This document shows, in pieces, positions 1 through 8,730 of a DNA stretch of 64,000 bases; the first letter of the stretch is position 1; each line of letters opens with the position of its first letter. Below the pieces are notes generated by a model. It saw nothing but the letters and a program-made list of their open reading frames with translations. It did not search any database and was not told the origin of the DNA. Position numbers and translations under genes: made by a program. Source of the DNA: Alcaligenaceae bacterium. GTDB lineage: Bacteria; Pseudomonadota; Gammaproteobacteria; Burkholderiales; Burkholderiaceae_B. The stretch is taken from the NCBI GenBank assembly GCA_013416455.1, contig JACCES010000008.1:156274-220273 (forward strand), read 5' to 3'.

Positions 1-184
1 CCGCGACGGCGTGCAAGGCAAGCGCCAGGCCAATCAGACGCACCATGAAGTTGGCAGCAAAGTCCGCCAGACCATCCGGGACCTCGGCGGCACCATGCCC
101 GAACACTTGCCCGTGCCGGAGCAAAGCATCCAGCAGCTTGAATCGGCGAAGAAGAAGCGGATCAAGAAAGGAGACGGGAAATGA
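1..184 (+). CDS. dinD: DNA-damage-inducible protein D (DinD), C-terminal end only
   Basis: The open frame enters from the left edge and ends at TGA 182-184, giving 60 visible residues. The stretch containing GKRQANQTHHEVGSKVRQTI and LGGTMPEHLPVPEQSIQQLE resembles the C-terminus of DinD-family proteins. Those proteins are often found beside or inside type I restriction-modification operons. The stop overlaps the ATG of the next small ORF (ATGA at 181-184), so it belongs to the same transcription unit. Family assignment is from recall of the C-terminal motif. The N-terminal part lies outside the window. Confidence 0.75.
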   Translation, partial: RDGVQGKRQANQTHHEVGSKVRQTIRDLGGTMPEHLPVPEQSIQQLESAKKKRIKKGDGK

Positions 185-297
185 TGGCGGGTGTATTGGA
201 TGGGGTTGAGGCGTGGTTGGCCGAGCGGTTTGCGGAGAGTGCAGGGCTGGAAACGGAGATCAAGAAGAATTTGGCAGGGTTGGGTTATGGCTTTTAA
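181..297 (+). CDS. small 38-aa ORF between dinD and hsdS, function unknown
   Basis: ATG 181 overlaps the dinD stop (ATGA), and its TAA (295-297) lies inside the start of hsdS (ATG 287). It is therefore coupled on both sides. The product has an amphipathic, acidic first half (LDGVEAWLAERFAESAGLE) and ends in NLAGLGYGF. I do not recognise a family. The tail is reminiscent of short C-terminal extensions seen in type I RM M subunits, but that is a guess. The tight overlaps favour real translation over chance. Confidence 0.5.
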   Translation: MMAGVLDGVEAWLAERFAESAGLETEIKKNLAGLGYGF

Positions 298-1669
298 CGA
301 CCCTTTGGTACGTCTTGGGGATTACGTGGAAGCGTGCCTGGGGAAGATGCTAGACGCCCAGAAGAATCGGGGGGCCTTTCAGCCCTATCTTGGGAACAGC
401 AACGTGCGATGGGGAGCGTTCGATCTTCAAGACCTCGCAGTAATGCGCTTTGAACAGCAAGAAGAAGAACGGTACGGACTCCGTGATGGTGATTTAGTAG
501 TTTGCGAGGGAGGAGAGCCAGGGCGGTGTGCGATCTGGCAAGGTGAAGTGCCCAACATGAAGATTCAAAAGGCGCTGCACAGAATCAGGGTGAAGGACGG
601 CCTCGATAACTACTTTCTTTACTACTGGTTCTTGCATGCCGGTAAGACCGGAGCGCTTGAACCGTATTTCACCGGGACGACCATCAAGCATTTGACCGGG
701 AAGGCGTTAGCCGAACTGAAGGTTCCGCTACCACCGATTGATAGGCAACGTGGTTTGGCAAAGGTGTTGAGATCCCTCGACTATAAGATCAACCTCAATC
801 TCCGCATCAACCAAACCCTCGAAGCCATGGCGCAAGCCATCTTCAAGTCCTGGTTTGTCGATTTTGACCCGGTCAAGGCCAAGATTGCCGCCATCGAACA
901 GGGCGAAGACCCGCTGCGCGCCGCCATGCGCGCCATCAGCGGCAAGACCGACGCCGAACTCGACCAGATGCCCCGCGAGTACCACAACCAACTCGCCACC
1001 ACCGCCGAACTGTTTCCAGACGCTATGGAAGAGTCGGAGTTGGGGGATATTCCGAAGGGGTGGGAAGTCGGAGCATTTAAGCAATGCTGTTTGCGAGTAG
1101 AGAGTGGTGGTACCCCTAGTAGAAAGGAGCCTGTATTTTGGGACGGTTCAATACCTTGGTTGACCTCCGGCGAGGTTCGGGATGTTGTTGTTCTAGATAC
1201 CAAGGAGAAAATCACTCCTGATGGCTTGGATTCGAGTAGTGCAAAATTATGGCCGCCTATGACTACGGTAGTAGCAATGTATGGAGCAACTGCCGGACAA
1301 GTTTGCCTTCTAGCAAAGGAGATGACAGCAAATCAGGCGTGCTGCGCACTGATACCACTTGCAGAATTCAAAGCGTTTATTTTTATTGCTGCGCGTCAAT
1401 CAACTCAACAACTTTCAGAAAAAGCGTCTGGTTCCGCACAACAGAATTTGAATAAATCTTTGGTTGAAAACCATGCCTATGTAATTCCGACAAAAAAAAT
1501 TGCAGAGAAATTCGAGAAAGCAACCACTACTCTGTTGCAGCGATGGATTCAAAACCAAAAAGAAATAACTACGCTAGGTATGGTTCGCGACACGCTTCTC
1601 CCCAAATTACTTTCCGGTGAGCTGCGCGTTTCCAATGCTGAACATATTATGGAAAAGGTGTGGCCATGA
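287..1669 (+). CDS. hsdS: Type I restriction-modification specificity subunit HsdS
   Basis: 460 aa from ATG 287. The frame is open further upstream to 191, but the product from 287 begins MAFNDPLVRLGDYVE, like a normal HsdS. HsdS recognises the bipartite DNA target and bridges the HsdM and HsdR subunits. There are two target-recognition domains, about residues 1-150 and 265-400. Each is followed by a conserved helical spacer: VPLPPIDRQRGLAKVLRSLD near 147-165, and a second ending TLLPKLLSGELRV. The second half of the gene (about 1080-1660) is visibly more AT-rich than the first, as expected where recognition domains are exchanged by recombination. hsdM is not in the window and is probably left of dinD. 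The stop overlaps the kwaA start. Confidence 0.92.
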   Translation: MAFNDPLVRLGDYVEACLGKMLDAQKNRGAFQPYLGNSNVRWGAFDLQDLAVMRFEQQEEERYGLRDGDLVVCEGGEPGRCAIWQGEVPNMKIQKALHRIRVKDGLDNYFLYYWFLHAGKTGALEPYFTGTTIKHLTGKALAELKVPLPPIDRQRGLAKVLRSLDYKINLNLRINQTLEAMAQAIFKSWFVDFDPVKAKIAAIEQGEDPLRAAMRAISGKTDAELDQMPREYHNQLATTAELFPDAMEESELGDIPKGWEVGAFKQCCLRVESGGTPSRKEPVFWDGSIPWLTSGEVRDVVVLDTKEKITPDGLDSSSAKLWPPMTTVVAMYGATAGQVCLLAKEMTANQACCALIPLAEFKAFIFIAARQSTQQLSEKASGSAQQNLNKSLVENHAYVIPTKKIAEKFEKATTTLLQRWIQNQKEITTLGMVRDTLLPKLLSGELRVSNAEHIMEKVWP

Positions 1670-2247
1670 CAAACGTACGCCGGAAAGTGGACCTTTACAT
1701 CCTATCTCTTGGGCTACTCTTCGTCTTCTTTATCATTATTGCTGCGGAGCCTCCAGCTTCTTCCTTTTCTTTCAAGGATGCTGGGAGCTGGAAAGCCCTT
1801 GTGGTGAACAATTCTTTGCCCGTGGTTTCGATATTAGGGTTGCTTTACTGCCTGTTTGCATACTTTCGTTTTGACTTCGATTTGAAAGGCGCTAACGAGA
1901 TACCTTTTGAAGTCAAGAAGCTGGAAAACATAAACTATGAGCACCTGACATTTCTTGCTACCTATGTGGTGCCACTCATCAGCTTCGATTTCGGCAGCGG
2001 CCGACAAATGATTGTACTGGCGTTGCTATTGGTAGTGATGGGGATCATCTACATCAAGACAGATCTATTTTACGCCAACCCGTCTCTGGCACTTCTTGGG
2101 TTCCACATCTACCGTGCCAGCGGGCATTTCAAGAATGGCGAGCGGGAAGGCATCACATTGATTTGTCGTGAACGATTGGTGGAGAACCAAAAGCTTTCCT
2201 ACATAAAGCTGGATGACAGAATTTACTACGTCAAGGGGACAAAGTGA
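1666..2247 (+). CDS. kwaA: Kiwa anti-phage system membrane protein KwaA
   Basis: 193 aa from ATG 1666, which overlaps the hsdS stop (ATGA); a GGAAAAGG ribosome-binding sequence precedes it at about 1651-1658. ATG 1660 is an alternative start. Four hydrophobic segments are visible, at about residues 9-29, 49-67, 94-112 and 113-131, followed by a soluble C-terminal tail of about 60 residues. This size and topology match KwaA, the membrane partner in the two-gene Kiwa defence system. The assignment leans strongly on the adjacent kwaB, because KwaA itself has few sequence hallmarks. Base composition is lower in GC than hsdR. The stop overlaps the kwaB GTG start. Confidence 0.75.
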   Translation: MTNVRRKVDLYILSLGLLFVFFIIIAAEPPASSFSFKDAGSWKALVVNNSLPVVSILGLLYCLFAYFRFDFDLKGANEIPFEVKKLENINYEHLTFLATYVVPLISFDFGSGRQMIVLALLLVVMGIIYIKTDLFYANPSLALLGFHIYRASGHFKNGEREGITLICRERLVENQKLSYIKLDDRIYYVKGTK

Positions 2248-3212
2248 CCGCCGATGAATTGAAAGCGGCTTTGCAGGCCTACTATAACGATCAGTCTAAT
2301 ATCGGCGTTTGCGTGTACGCGCTGATGAAGGATGCCAATAATCCCGGTCCTTTCAAGCTGGACATTGAGGCCGATGCGCAGGCTGGCCTTAAGGACTTGT
2401 TTCTACAAAGCCTGCGTGACGAAATTTCTAGCAAAGACGAACTGTCGGTACTTGCCTTGTCAAGTGCGGATGAGCGAGTCAATGCTATTTACGTTTACGA
2501 TCTCGATATCCCCGAGGAGCTGACATCACTTGAGGCTGTCATTGCTCAAGATGATCTGCCCATGCTGGATTTGAATGAAAAAAGCCTGTCTTCGATCAAG
2601 GCGCTACTCATCGAAGTGGGCAACGACATCGGCCAGTTGGTTTTGTACAAGACGATGGCTCCCGTCAACATCTTTGGTCGATCGAGTTTTTTTCTGCGTA
2701 AGCATGAAAGTCGACTTGAACGGCTGAATGACGAATTTCTGCGCGTCAGTGCCGGGTTTCAGATGTTGCGGATTAATGATGCCTTGCTGGTGCTGAATCT
2801 TGAAGCACTAGAGCATAATTTCGGGTTTCATGATGTGATCAAAAAGGAGGCTGCATTGGGCATTGATGCCATTGTCTCGGCAGCGTTAGTGACCAATCCG
2901 GATGTCTTGCGGGAGCTTGTCGATGATGTGAAATATGCTCGTCGCCTCACCAAGATTGCCAAGGCTTCCCCTGTACTTAAAGCTGGTATTTCAGGAGAAA
3001 GTATTGTCCGGTTTTGCAAAACATTCCCCAACCTTGTTGGCCGCATTCGATTTAATGAAGAAGGCAGTAAAGTGATGCTTGATACCAAAGTGTCCAAAGA
3101 CTTGTTCATCAAGGTATTGATGGACGACCTCCTAACTTCTGAACTCACAAAATTTCATTACGCCAGTGTGGCAAAAGACGCTGTAGTGCCAAACGTGAAG
3201 AAGGCCGATTAA
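2244..3212 (+). CDS. kwaB: Kiwa anti-phage system protein KwaB (DUF4868)
   Basis: 322 aa from GTG 2244, which overlaps the kwaA TGA (GTGA). No in-frame ATG lies near this start. The protein is soluble and shows the DUF4868 pattern: an N-terminal alpha/beta part (IYVYDLDIPEEL near residue 77), a central segment with FLRKHESRLERLNDEFLRVS, then INDALLVLNLEALEHNFGF. KwaB is the DNA-binding effector half of Kiwa, acting with membrane KwaA against phage DNA. It sits between hsdS and the hsdR side of a type I RM operon, with overlaps on both sides. Its composition is less GC-rich than hsdR. Residue-level catalytic features are not known to me. Confidence 0.85.
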   Translation: MTADELKAALQAYYNDQSNIGVCVYALMKDANNPGPFKLDIEADAQAGLKDLFLQSLRDEISSKDELSVLALSSADERVNAIYVYDLDIPEELTSLEAVIAQDDLPMLDLNEKSLSSIKALLIEVGNDIGQLVLYKTMAPVNIFGRSSFFLRKHESRLERLNDEFLRVSAGFQMLRINDALLVLNLEALEHNFGFHDVIKKEAALGIDAIVSAALVTNPDVLRELVDDVKYARRLTKIAKASPVLKAGISGESIVRFCKTFPNLVGRIRFNEEGSKVMLDTKVSKDLFIKVLMDDLLTSELTKFHYASVAKDAVVPNVKKAD

Positions 3213-3334
3213 TGGAGTTTCTGTCAGAAACCGCTGCCAAGAAAGCGCTGCTGTCCGCACAGAAGGAACTGATGATGCGGCTGATCGAGTACTTCATGCA
3301 GCTAAAAGGTGATACGAAAGAACGGACGACATGA
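3212..3334 (+). CDS. small 40-aa ORF between kwaB and hsdR, function unknown
   Basis: ATG 3212 overlaps the kwaB stop (TAATG), and TGA 3332-3334 overlaps the hsdR ATG (ATGA). It is therefore a translationally coupled link between the Kiwa and RM genes. The 40-residue product is mostly one predicted amphipathic helix ([20 protein letters not shown]) followed by a polar tail. No family is recognised. It may be a real small subunit, or it may serve only to carry ribosomes into hsdR. It is the second such mini-ORF in this operon, after 181-297. Confidence 0.5.
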   Translation: MEFLSETAAKKALLSAQKELMMRLIEYFMQLKGDTKERTT

Positions 3335-6300
3335 GCATTACCGAACAGCAACTCGAAGACGCCGCTATCGGCTGGTTCCGCGCACTGGGTTGGCACTACG
3401 TCAACGGACCGGAGATCGCGCCCGACGGTGACAATCCTGCCCGCACCGATTACCGGCAAGTGGTACTGCGCGAAGACCTGTTGGCCGCACTGACGCGGAT
3501 CAACCCGCACATCCCCGCTGCCGCGCTGGAGCAAGCTGCACACGAGCTTCTGACGGTCAGTGAACCGCTGCTGATCGCCCGAAACCGCCGCGTGCATCGC
3601 TTACTGCTAGCCGGCATTCCGGTCGAGTTTTCCGTGGGCGACGAAAAGCGCACCGACCTGGTCAACCTGATCGACTTTGCCAACCCGCGCAACAACGACT
3701 TCCTGCTGGTCAGCCAGTTCACCGTGACCGGCACCAGGCAGCCGCGCCGTCCCGATCTGGTGGCCTTCGTCAACGGCCTGCCGCTGGCGGTGATCGAACT
3801 GAAGAACCCGGCCAACGAGCAGACCGACATCTGGGATGCCTTCAACCAGATCCAGACCTACAAGGAAGAGATCGGCGACCTGTTCAACACCAATGTGGCG
3901 GTGGTGGTCAGCGATGGTTTCACGGCGCGGCTGGGTTCGCTGACGGCCAATCAGGAGCGCATGCAGCCGTGGCGAGCCATTGCCAACGAGGATGACCGTC
4001 CACGGTTGGCGTTGGAGATGGAAACGCTGGTGCGCGGCTTCTTCGAACCTGCGCTGTTTCTGGACTATGTGCGCCACTTCGTGTTGTTCGAGCAGGACGC
4101 CGACCGGATCATCAAGAAAATCGCCGGCTATCACCAGTTCCATGCCGTGCGCGAGGCGGTGAAAGCCACGGTGATCGCCGCCAGCAACCCGAACAAGGGT
4201 CTTCTGGAAGTGCAGGAGCCGCGCGCCACCTATGGTAAGGAAGTGCAGCCCGGTAGCCGCAAGGCCGGTGTGGTGTGGCATACGCAGGGTTCGGGCAAGA
4301 GCATCACCATGGCCTGCTACGCGGGCAAGCTGTTGCAGCAGCCGGAGATGAAGAACCCCACGCTGGTGGTGGTGACCGACCGCAACGATCTGGACGGGCA
4401 GTTGTACGGCACCTTTTGCGCCGCCGAAGACCTGCTGCGGCAGACGCCGGTGCAGGCGGGCAGCCGTGAGGAACTGCGTGAGATGCTGGCCTCGCGTGAG
4501 GCTGGCGGCATCCTCTTCACCACGGTGCAGAAGTTCGCCCTGCTGGACGACGAGGAGCAGCACCCGCTGCTGTCGGGCCGCAGCAATATCGTGGTGATTT
4601 CCGACGAGGCGCACCGCAGCCAGTACGGCATGAAGGGGCGGCTCGACACCAAAACCGGCAAGTACGTGTTCGGCTACGCCAAACACATGCGCGACGCGCT
4701 GGCCAACGCCACCTTCATCGGCTTCACCGGCACGCCCATCGCCTTGGAAGACAAGGACACGCGAGCGGTGTTCGGCGATTACGTCAGCATCTACGACATC
4801 CAGGATGCGGTGGACGACGGCGCCACGGTGCCGATCTACTTTGAGTCCCGACTTGCCAGGCTGGATGTGAACCAGGCCGAGATTGACGAGCTCAATGCCC
4901 AGGTGGATGAGGTCATCGAGGACGAGGAGGACATCACTGCCCGCGAAAAGACCAAGAGCGATTGGGCTGCGCTGACCAAGCTGGTGGGCGCGCAGCCGCG
5001 TCTGGAGCAGGTGGCTGCTGACCTAGTGCAGCACTTTGAGACACGCACCGCCACGCTGGAAGGCAAGGCGATGATCGTCAGCATGAGCCGCGATATCTGC
5101 GCCGAGCTATACAACGCCATCGTCGCCCTGCGCCCGGACTGGCACGATGCCGACCCGGAGAAGGGCGCAATCAAGGTGGTGATGACCGGCTCGGCAGCGG
5201 ATAAGCCCTTGCTGCAACCGCATTTGTACAGCCAGCAGGTGAAGAAACGCCTGGAAAAGCGTTTCAAAGACCCGGCAGACCCGTTGAAGCTGGTGATCGT
5301 GCGCGATATGTGGCTGACCGGCTTCGACGCCCCCTGCTGCCACACCATGTATGTAGACAAGCCCATGAAGGGCCACAACCTGATGCAGGCCATTGCCCGC
5401 GTCAACCGGGTGTTCCGCAACAAGCCCGGTGGATTGGTGGTGGATTACATCGGCATTGCCAACGAACTGAAAGCGGCGCTCAAGACCTACACCGAATCCA
5501 AGGGCAAGGGCGACCCGGCGCATAACGCAGCCGAGGCGCTGGCAGTACTGCTGGAGAAGTTGGACATCGTGCGCGGGCTAATGCACGGCTTCGACTACAG
5601 TGGGTTTGAAACCGATGCGATGAAGCTGCTGGTGCCGGTGGCCAACCATATCCTGGGGCTGAAGGACGGTAAACAGCGTTTCCTCGATGCCATGCTGGCC
5701 GTGAGCAAGGCGTTTTCCCTGTGCAGCACGCTGGACGAAGCTGCCGCCCTGCGCACGGAGATTGCCTTCTTCGCCGCTGTCAAGGCTGCCATCGTCAAGT
5801 TCACCACGGTGGATCGCAAGCGTTCCGACGCGGACAAGAACAGTGCGCTCAAGCAGATCCTGGACAACGCTATCGTGGCGGACGGGGTGGCGGACATCTT
5901 CGCCCTGGCGGGCCTGGACAAGCCCAACATCGGCCTGTTGTCGGAAGAATTCCTGGAAGACGTGCGACAGATGAAGAGCCGCAACCTGGCGGTGGAACTG
6001 CTCGAAAAGCTGTTGCGTGACGAGATCAAGGCGCGGGCGCGCAACAACGTAGTGCAGGAGAAGAAGTACGGCGACCGCCTGCTGGAAACCTTGCGCAAGT
6101 ACCACAACCGAGCGGTGGAGACGGCACAGGTCATCGAGGAGTTGATCCAGATGGCCAAGGACTTCCAGGCAGCGCTGGAGCGTGAAGCAGCGCTGGGGCT
6201 GAATCCGGACGAGATCGCCTTCTACGATGCGCTGGCCAACAACGAAAGCGCCGTGCGGGAGCTGGGCGACGATACCTTGAAGAAGATCGCCGTCGAGATC

Positions 6301-6483
6301 ACCGAGAAACTGCGCAACAGCACCACGGTGGATTGGCAGGTACGCGAGAGCGTGCGGGCAAAGCTACGGATTCTGGTGCGGCGCACGCTGAAGAAATGGA
6401 AATATCCGCCAGTGGGTGAGGAGGCCGCGGTTGAGCTGGTGCTGAAGCAGGCGGAATCACTGTCGAACGCTTGGTCGAAGTGA
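3331..6483 (+). CDS. hsdR: Type I restriction endonuclease subunit HsdR
   Basis: 1050 aa, normal length for HsdR, the subunit that translocates and cuts unmodified DNA. The N-terminal nuclease motif is visible as D142 in [11 protein letters not shown] and E156-x-K158 in VIELKNP. The superfamily 2 helicase motor follows: Walker A TQGSGKS at 318-324, DEAH at 425-428, the motif FTGTP near 466, and AIARVNRVF as the late helicase motif. The C-terminal helical region would contact HsdM/HsdS. The start overlaps the 40-aa ORF. Codon use is strongly GC-biased, unlike kwaA and kwaB. Confidence 0.96.
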   Translation: MSITEQQLEDAAIGWFRALGWHYVNGPEIAPDGDNPARTDYRQVVLREDLLAALTRINPHIPAAALEQAAHELLTVSEPLLIARNRRVHRLLLAGIPVEFSVGDEKRTDLVNLIDFANPRNNDFLLVSQFTVTGTRQPRRPDLVAFVNGLPLAVIELKNPANEQTDIWDAFNQIQTYKEEIGDLFNTNVAVVVSDGFTARLGSLTANQERMQPWRAIANEDDRPRLALEMETLVRGFFEPALFLDYVRHFVLFEQDADRIIKKIAGYHQFHAVREAVKATVIAASNPNKGLLEVQEPRATYGKEVQPGSRKAGVVWHTQGSGKSITMACYAGKLLQQPEMKNPTLVVVTDRNDLDGQLYGTFCAAEDLLRQTPVQAGSREELREMLASREAGGILFTTVQKFALLDDEEQHPLLSGRSNIVVISDEAHRSQYGMKGRLDTKTGKYVFGYAKHMRDALANATFIGFTGTPIALEDKDTRAVFGDYVSIYDIQDAVDDGATVPIYFESRLARLDVNQAEIDELNAQVDEVIEDEEDITAREKTKSDWAALTKLVGAQPRLEQVAADLVQHFETRTATLEGKAMIVSMSRDICAELYNAIVALRPDWHDADPEKGAIKVVMTGSAADKPLLQPHLYSQQVKKRLEKRFKDPADPLKLVIVRDMWLTGFDAPCCHTMYVDKPMKGHNLMQAIARVNRVFRNKPGGLVVDYIGIANELKAALKTYTESKGKGDPAHNAAEALAVLLEKLDIVRGLMHGFDYSGFETDAMKLLVPVANHILGLKDGKQRFLDAMLAVSKAFSLCSTLDEAAALRTEIAFFAAVKAAIVKFTTVDRKRSDADKNSALKQILDNAIVADGVADIFALAGLDKPNIGLLSEEFLEDVRQMKSRNLAVELLEKLLRDEIKARARNNVVQEKKYGDRLLETLRKYHNRAVETAQVIEELIQMAKDFQAALEREAALGLNPDEIAFYDALANNESAVRELGDDTLKKIAVEITEKLRNSTTVDWQVRESVRAKLRILVRRTLKKWKYPPVGEEAAVELVLKQAESLSNAWSK

Positions 6484-6504
6484 TGACTGCATAGGGGGCT
6501 TGGT

Positions 6505-7539
6505 ATGAATGGCAAAAAATTGATCCGCAACAGCACAGCCGAGTTTCTGATCTTCACAGGGCAGGCCGGCGAGCAGAGCATCGAAGCCCGCTACGAGGAC
6601 GAAACCCTGTGGCTGTCGCAGAAGTTGATGGCTGAGCTTTTCGGGGTAGATGTGCGCACCGTCAGCGAGCACCTGAAGAACATCTTTGCCAGCCAGGAAC
6701 TGACTGCGGAAGCAGTTATCCGGAAATTCCGGATAACTGCCAGTGACGGCAAGAACTACCATACCCAGTTCTACAATCTCGACGCCATCATCTCCGTCGG
6801 CTACCGGGTCAACTCCATACGCGCAACGCAATTCCGTCAATGGGCGACTGGCGTCTTGCGTGAGTTCGCCATCAAAGGCTATGTGCTGGATCGCCAGCGC
6901 ATGGAAAACGGCAGCTTCCTGAGCGAGGACTACTTCGAGCGGCTGCTGGCGGAAATCCGCGAGATCCGCCTCAGCGAGCGACGCTTCTACCAGAAGATCA
7001 CCGACATCTACGCCACCAGCGTGGATTACAACAAGGACGCACCGACAACCAAAGCATTCTTCGCCAAAGTACAGGACAAACTGCATTACGCCATCCACGG
7101 CCATACCGCTGCAGAGCTGATCCGCGAGCGGGCCGATAGCAGCAGGCCACATATGGGTCTGACTTCCTGGGCGAGCGCGCCCGAAGGCAAGATCCTGAAA
7201 ACCGACGTGGCCGTGGCCAAGAACTACCTGACCAGGGACGAGTTGGATTCATTGGGCCGTATCGTCAACGCCTATCTTGAACTGGCCGAGGACCGTGCTC
7301 GCCGCAAGATTCCCATGAGTATGGAAGACTGGTCCAAGCGTCTGGACGCCTTCCTAGAATTTGATGACCGGGAAGTGCTACAGAACAGCGGCAAGATTTC
7401 TGCAAAACTTGCCCAGACACATGCGGAAAGTGAATTTGAGAAGTACAGAATTGTGCAGGATCGCCTGTTTGAAAGCGATTTCGACAAAGCAGTGAAAAAA
7501 CTGGCGTCCGGCGAGCCGAACACCAGAGATGATGGATAA
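6505..7539 (+). CDS. RhuM family (virulence RhuM) protein
   Basis: 344 aa, 21 nt after hsdR and in the same direction. The N-terminal part carries the KilA-N/Bro-like pattern LWLSQKLMAELFGVDVRTVSEHLKN, then DGKNYHTQFYNLDAIISVGYRVNS and RATQFRQWA, which are hallmarks of the Virulence_RhuM family. The molecular function of this family is not established. Members are frequent in defence islands and beside type I RM genes, which fits here. The gene contains a perfect 29-nt inverted repeat (6712-6740). Confidence 0.88.
   Translation: MNGKKLIRNSTAEFLIFTGQAGEQSIEARYEDETLWLSQKLMAELFGVDVRTVSEHLKNIFASQELTAEAVIRKFRITASDGKNYHTQFYNLDAIISVGYRVNSIRATQFRQWATGVLREFAIKGYVLDRQRMENGSFLSEDYFERLLAEIREIRLSERRFYQKITDIYATSVDYNKDAPTTKAFFAKVQDKLHYAIHGHTAAELIRERADSSRPHMGLTSWASAPEGKILKTDVAVAKNYLTRDELDSLGRIVNAYLELAEDRARRKIPMSMEDWSKRLDAFLEFDDREVLQNSGKISAKLAQTHAESEFEKYRIVQDRLFESDFDKAVKKLASGEPNTRDDG
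6712..6740. repeat. perfect inverted repeat inside rhuM
   Basis: Two 14-nt arms (GCAGTTATCCGGAA and its exact complement) separated by a single A, lying in frame within the codons for AVIRKFRIT. Such a hairpin in a coding region could slow ribosomes, act as a protein-binding site, or be incidental. Confidence 0.8.
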
Positions 7540-7542
7540 GGC

Positions 7543-8181
7543 TCAGCTCCCCAAATAGATCGACGTCACTTTCAACCTTTCATGCCCAAGTTCACGGCTG
7601 ATCTGCTGCCGGGCGTGTTGGTCACTCAATCGCTGGCTGCGATTGAGCTGAGCTTTACCAGGGCCACCCGCCGCTGGCGCTTTCCACCCCGTCAACACCT
7701 CATACCGCATCTGAGCATACCCATGCCGCAGCCCATGCATATTGCTCCACCCTGCCGCCTTGCACTGCCCGTCGTAGACATGTCGCTGCAGGATGTAAGT
7801 CTTGTGCGACGGAATCAATGATCCCAAGCCCGCCAGGCGATGAGCCTCATTCAGCACCGCACGCTGTTCCGGCGTCGAGATTGGCACCGTCCGATCACGG
7901 CCACCTTTTGCCCATGATCCCTTGATAGCGATATCGTCGCCACGGTCGGCATAGCGGGGTTGGAACTTGATGGACTCTTCCCGCCGCAAACCGAAGGCAG
8001 CCTGCAAACGCAGGCTCATGAGGACATGAGGGTCGTTGACCCTGTCCAACCTGTCACCCAGCTCCTTGGCCTTGTTTTCATTGGTCACATAACGCCGCTC
8101 GGGAATGCCCAGCTTGGTGTTGTCTGCCGGCAAGATGCCTGCCTTGCCAACCTTCTCTGCCCACCAGCGCAGATGCGTCAT
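7543..8181 (-). pseudogene. tyrosine site-specific integrase, N-terminally truncated
   Basis: 212 codons of the catalytic part of a tyrosine recombinase of the Integrase_1 (Phage_int_SAM_2-linked) type. The active-site pattern is complete: R in FGLRREE, K in WAKGGRDRTVPI, H-x-x-R in HGLRHGYAQ, a second H in ELGHERL, and a Tyr in TSIYLG. The frame begins MTHLRWWAEKVGK, where family members normally have about 85 further N-terminal residues (the core-binding domain). An in-frame TGA lies just upstream, and the sequence beyond 8181 reads on the other strand as transposase. The gene is therefore a remnant cut by an insertion. It probably once mobilised the defence island. Confidence 0.8.
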
Positions 8182-8396
8182 ACGGTGGCCTTGAGCCGGT
8201 CATCGGGCACATGAAATCCGATGGAAAGCTGGGCCGTAACTGGCTCACAGGTCGTGCGGGGGATGCGATCCAGGCGGTGCTGTGTGGAGCCGGGCACAAC
8301 ATCCGTCTGCTGCTGCGCCAGCTGCGGCGTTTTTACGCCTGGACGATGGTGCGGTGGTGGGTGGCGTTCGCGCATCGCCAACACGCAAGGGCATGA
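8182..8396 (+). pseudogene. IS5-type transposase, C-terminal remnant
   Basis: The frame reads YGGLEPVIGH, then MKSDGKLGRNWLTGRAGDAI and QAVLCGAGHNIRLLL, ending at TGA 8394-8396. The EPVIGH-MK-DG-L-RN-L-G-GD pattern is the conserved DDE-domain end of IS5-family transposases. Nothing upstream continues the gene: the sequence switches at 8181/8182 to the antisense of the truncated integrase. Only the 3' end of the element survives. Its right end may lie near 8440-8450 (AGTTGTTCAGGATCGAC), though I cannot confirm the terminal repeat without the left end. Confidence 0.8.
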
Positions 8397-8439
8397 CCGA
8401 ATACATCATCGTTACCTGAACGCTGAAAAATCTAGTTGT

Positions 8440-8610
8440 TCAGGATCGACTATGTACCGATCTCCATTTATCAGCCCATTGACCCCCATTCAAGAAAACC
8501 TGTCGAAGCAGTTTGAGGTTGATCACCCTGGCCAGGCGGAACTTGCGCCCACTCAAATAAACTTCAGGTGTTTGATAGTTATGAAGGATGATTAACGCCG
8601 CCTCTGTCAT
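8440..8610 (-). CDS. 56-codon ORF beside the IS remnant, possibly a truncated gene
   Basis: ATG at 8610 (minus) to TGA at 8440, product starting MTEAALIILHNYQTPEVYL and ending ADKWRSVHSRS. It is too short to recognise. Its last codons run into the presumed right end of the IS5-type element, so it may be the N-terminal stump of a gene interrupted by that element. It could equally be chance. The rest of 8397-8730 shows no other gene-like signal apart from the RBS before the next gene. Confidence 0.25.
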   Translation of the reverse strand: MTEAALIILHNYQTPEVYLSGRKFRLARVINLKLLRQVFLNGGQWADKWRSVHSRS

Positions 8611-8730
8611 ACTGAAGGCAATGCAGGCCCCCCATCAGAATGGAAGGCAAGACGCAGGCCGAAGCAACAGCCGAAACGATCGCGCGGGCCCGCAAGACCT
8701 CTTTCAATCAACACTTCCGGAGCCATCCAC

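Noticed and set aside
191..286. Upstream extension of hsdS to 191
   Set aside because: The residues read as an out-of-frame version of the 38-aa ORF; a normal HsdS start is at 287.
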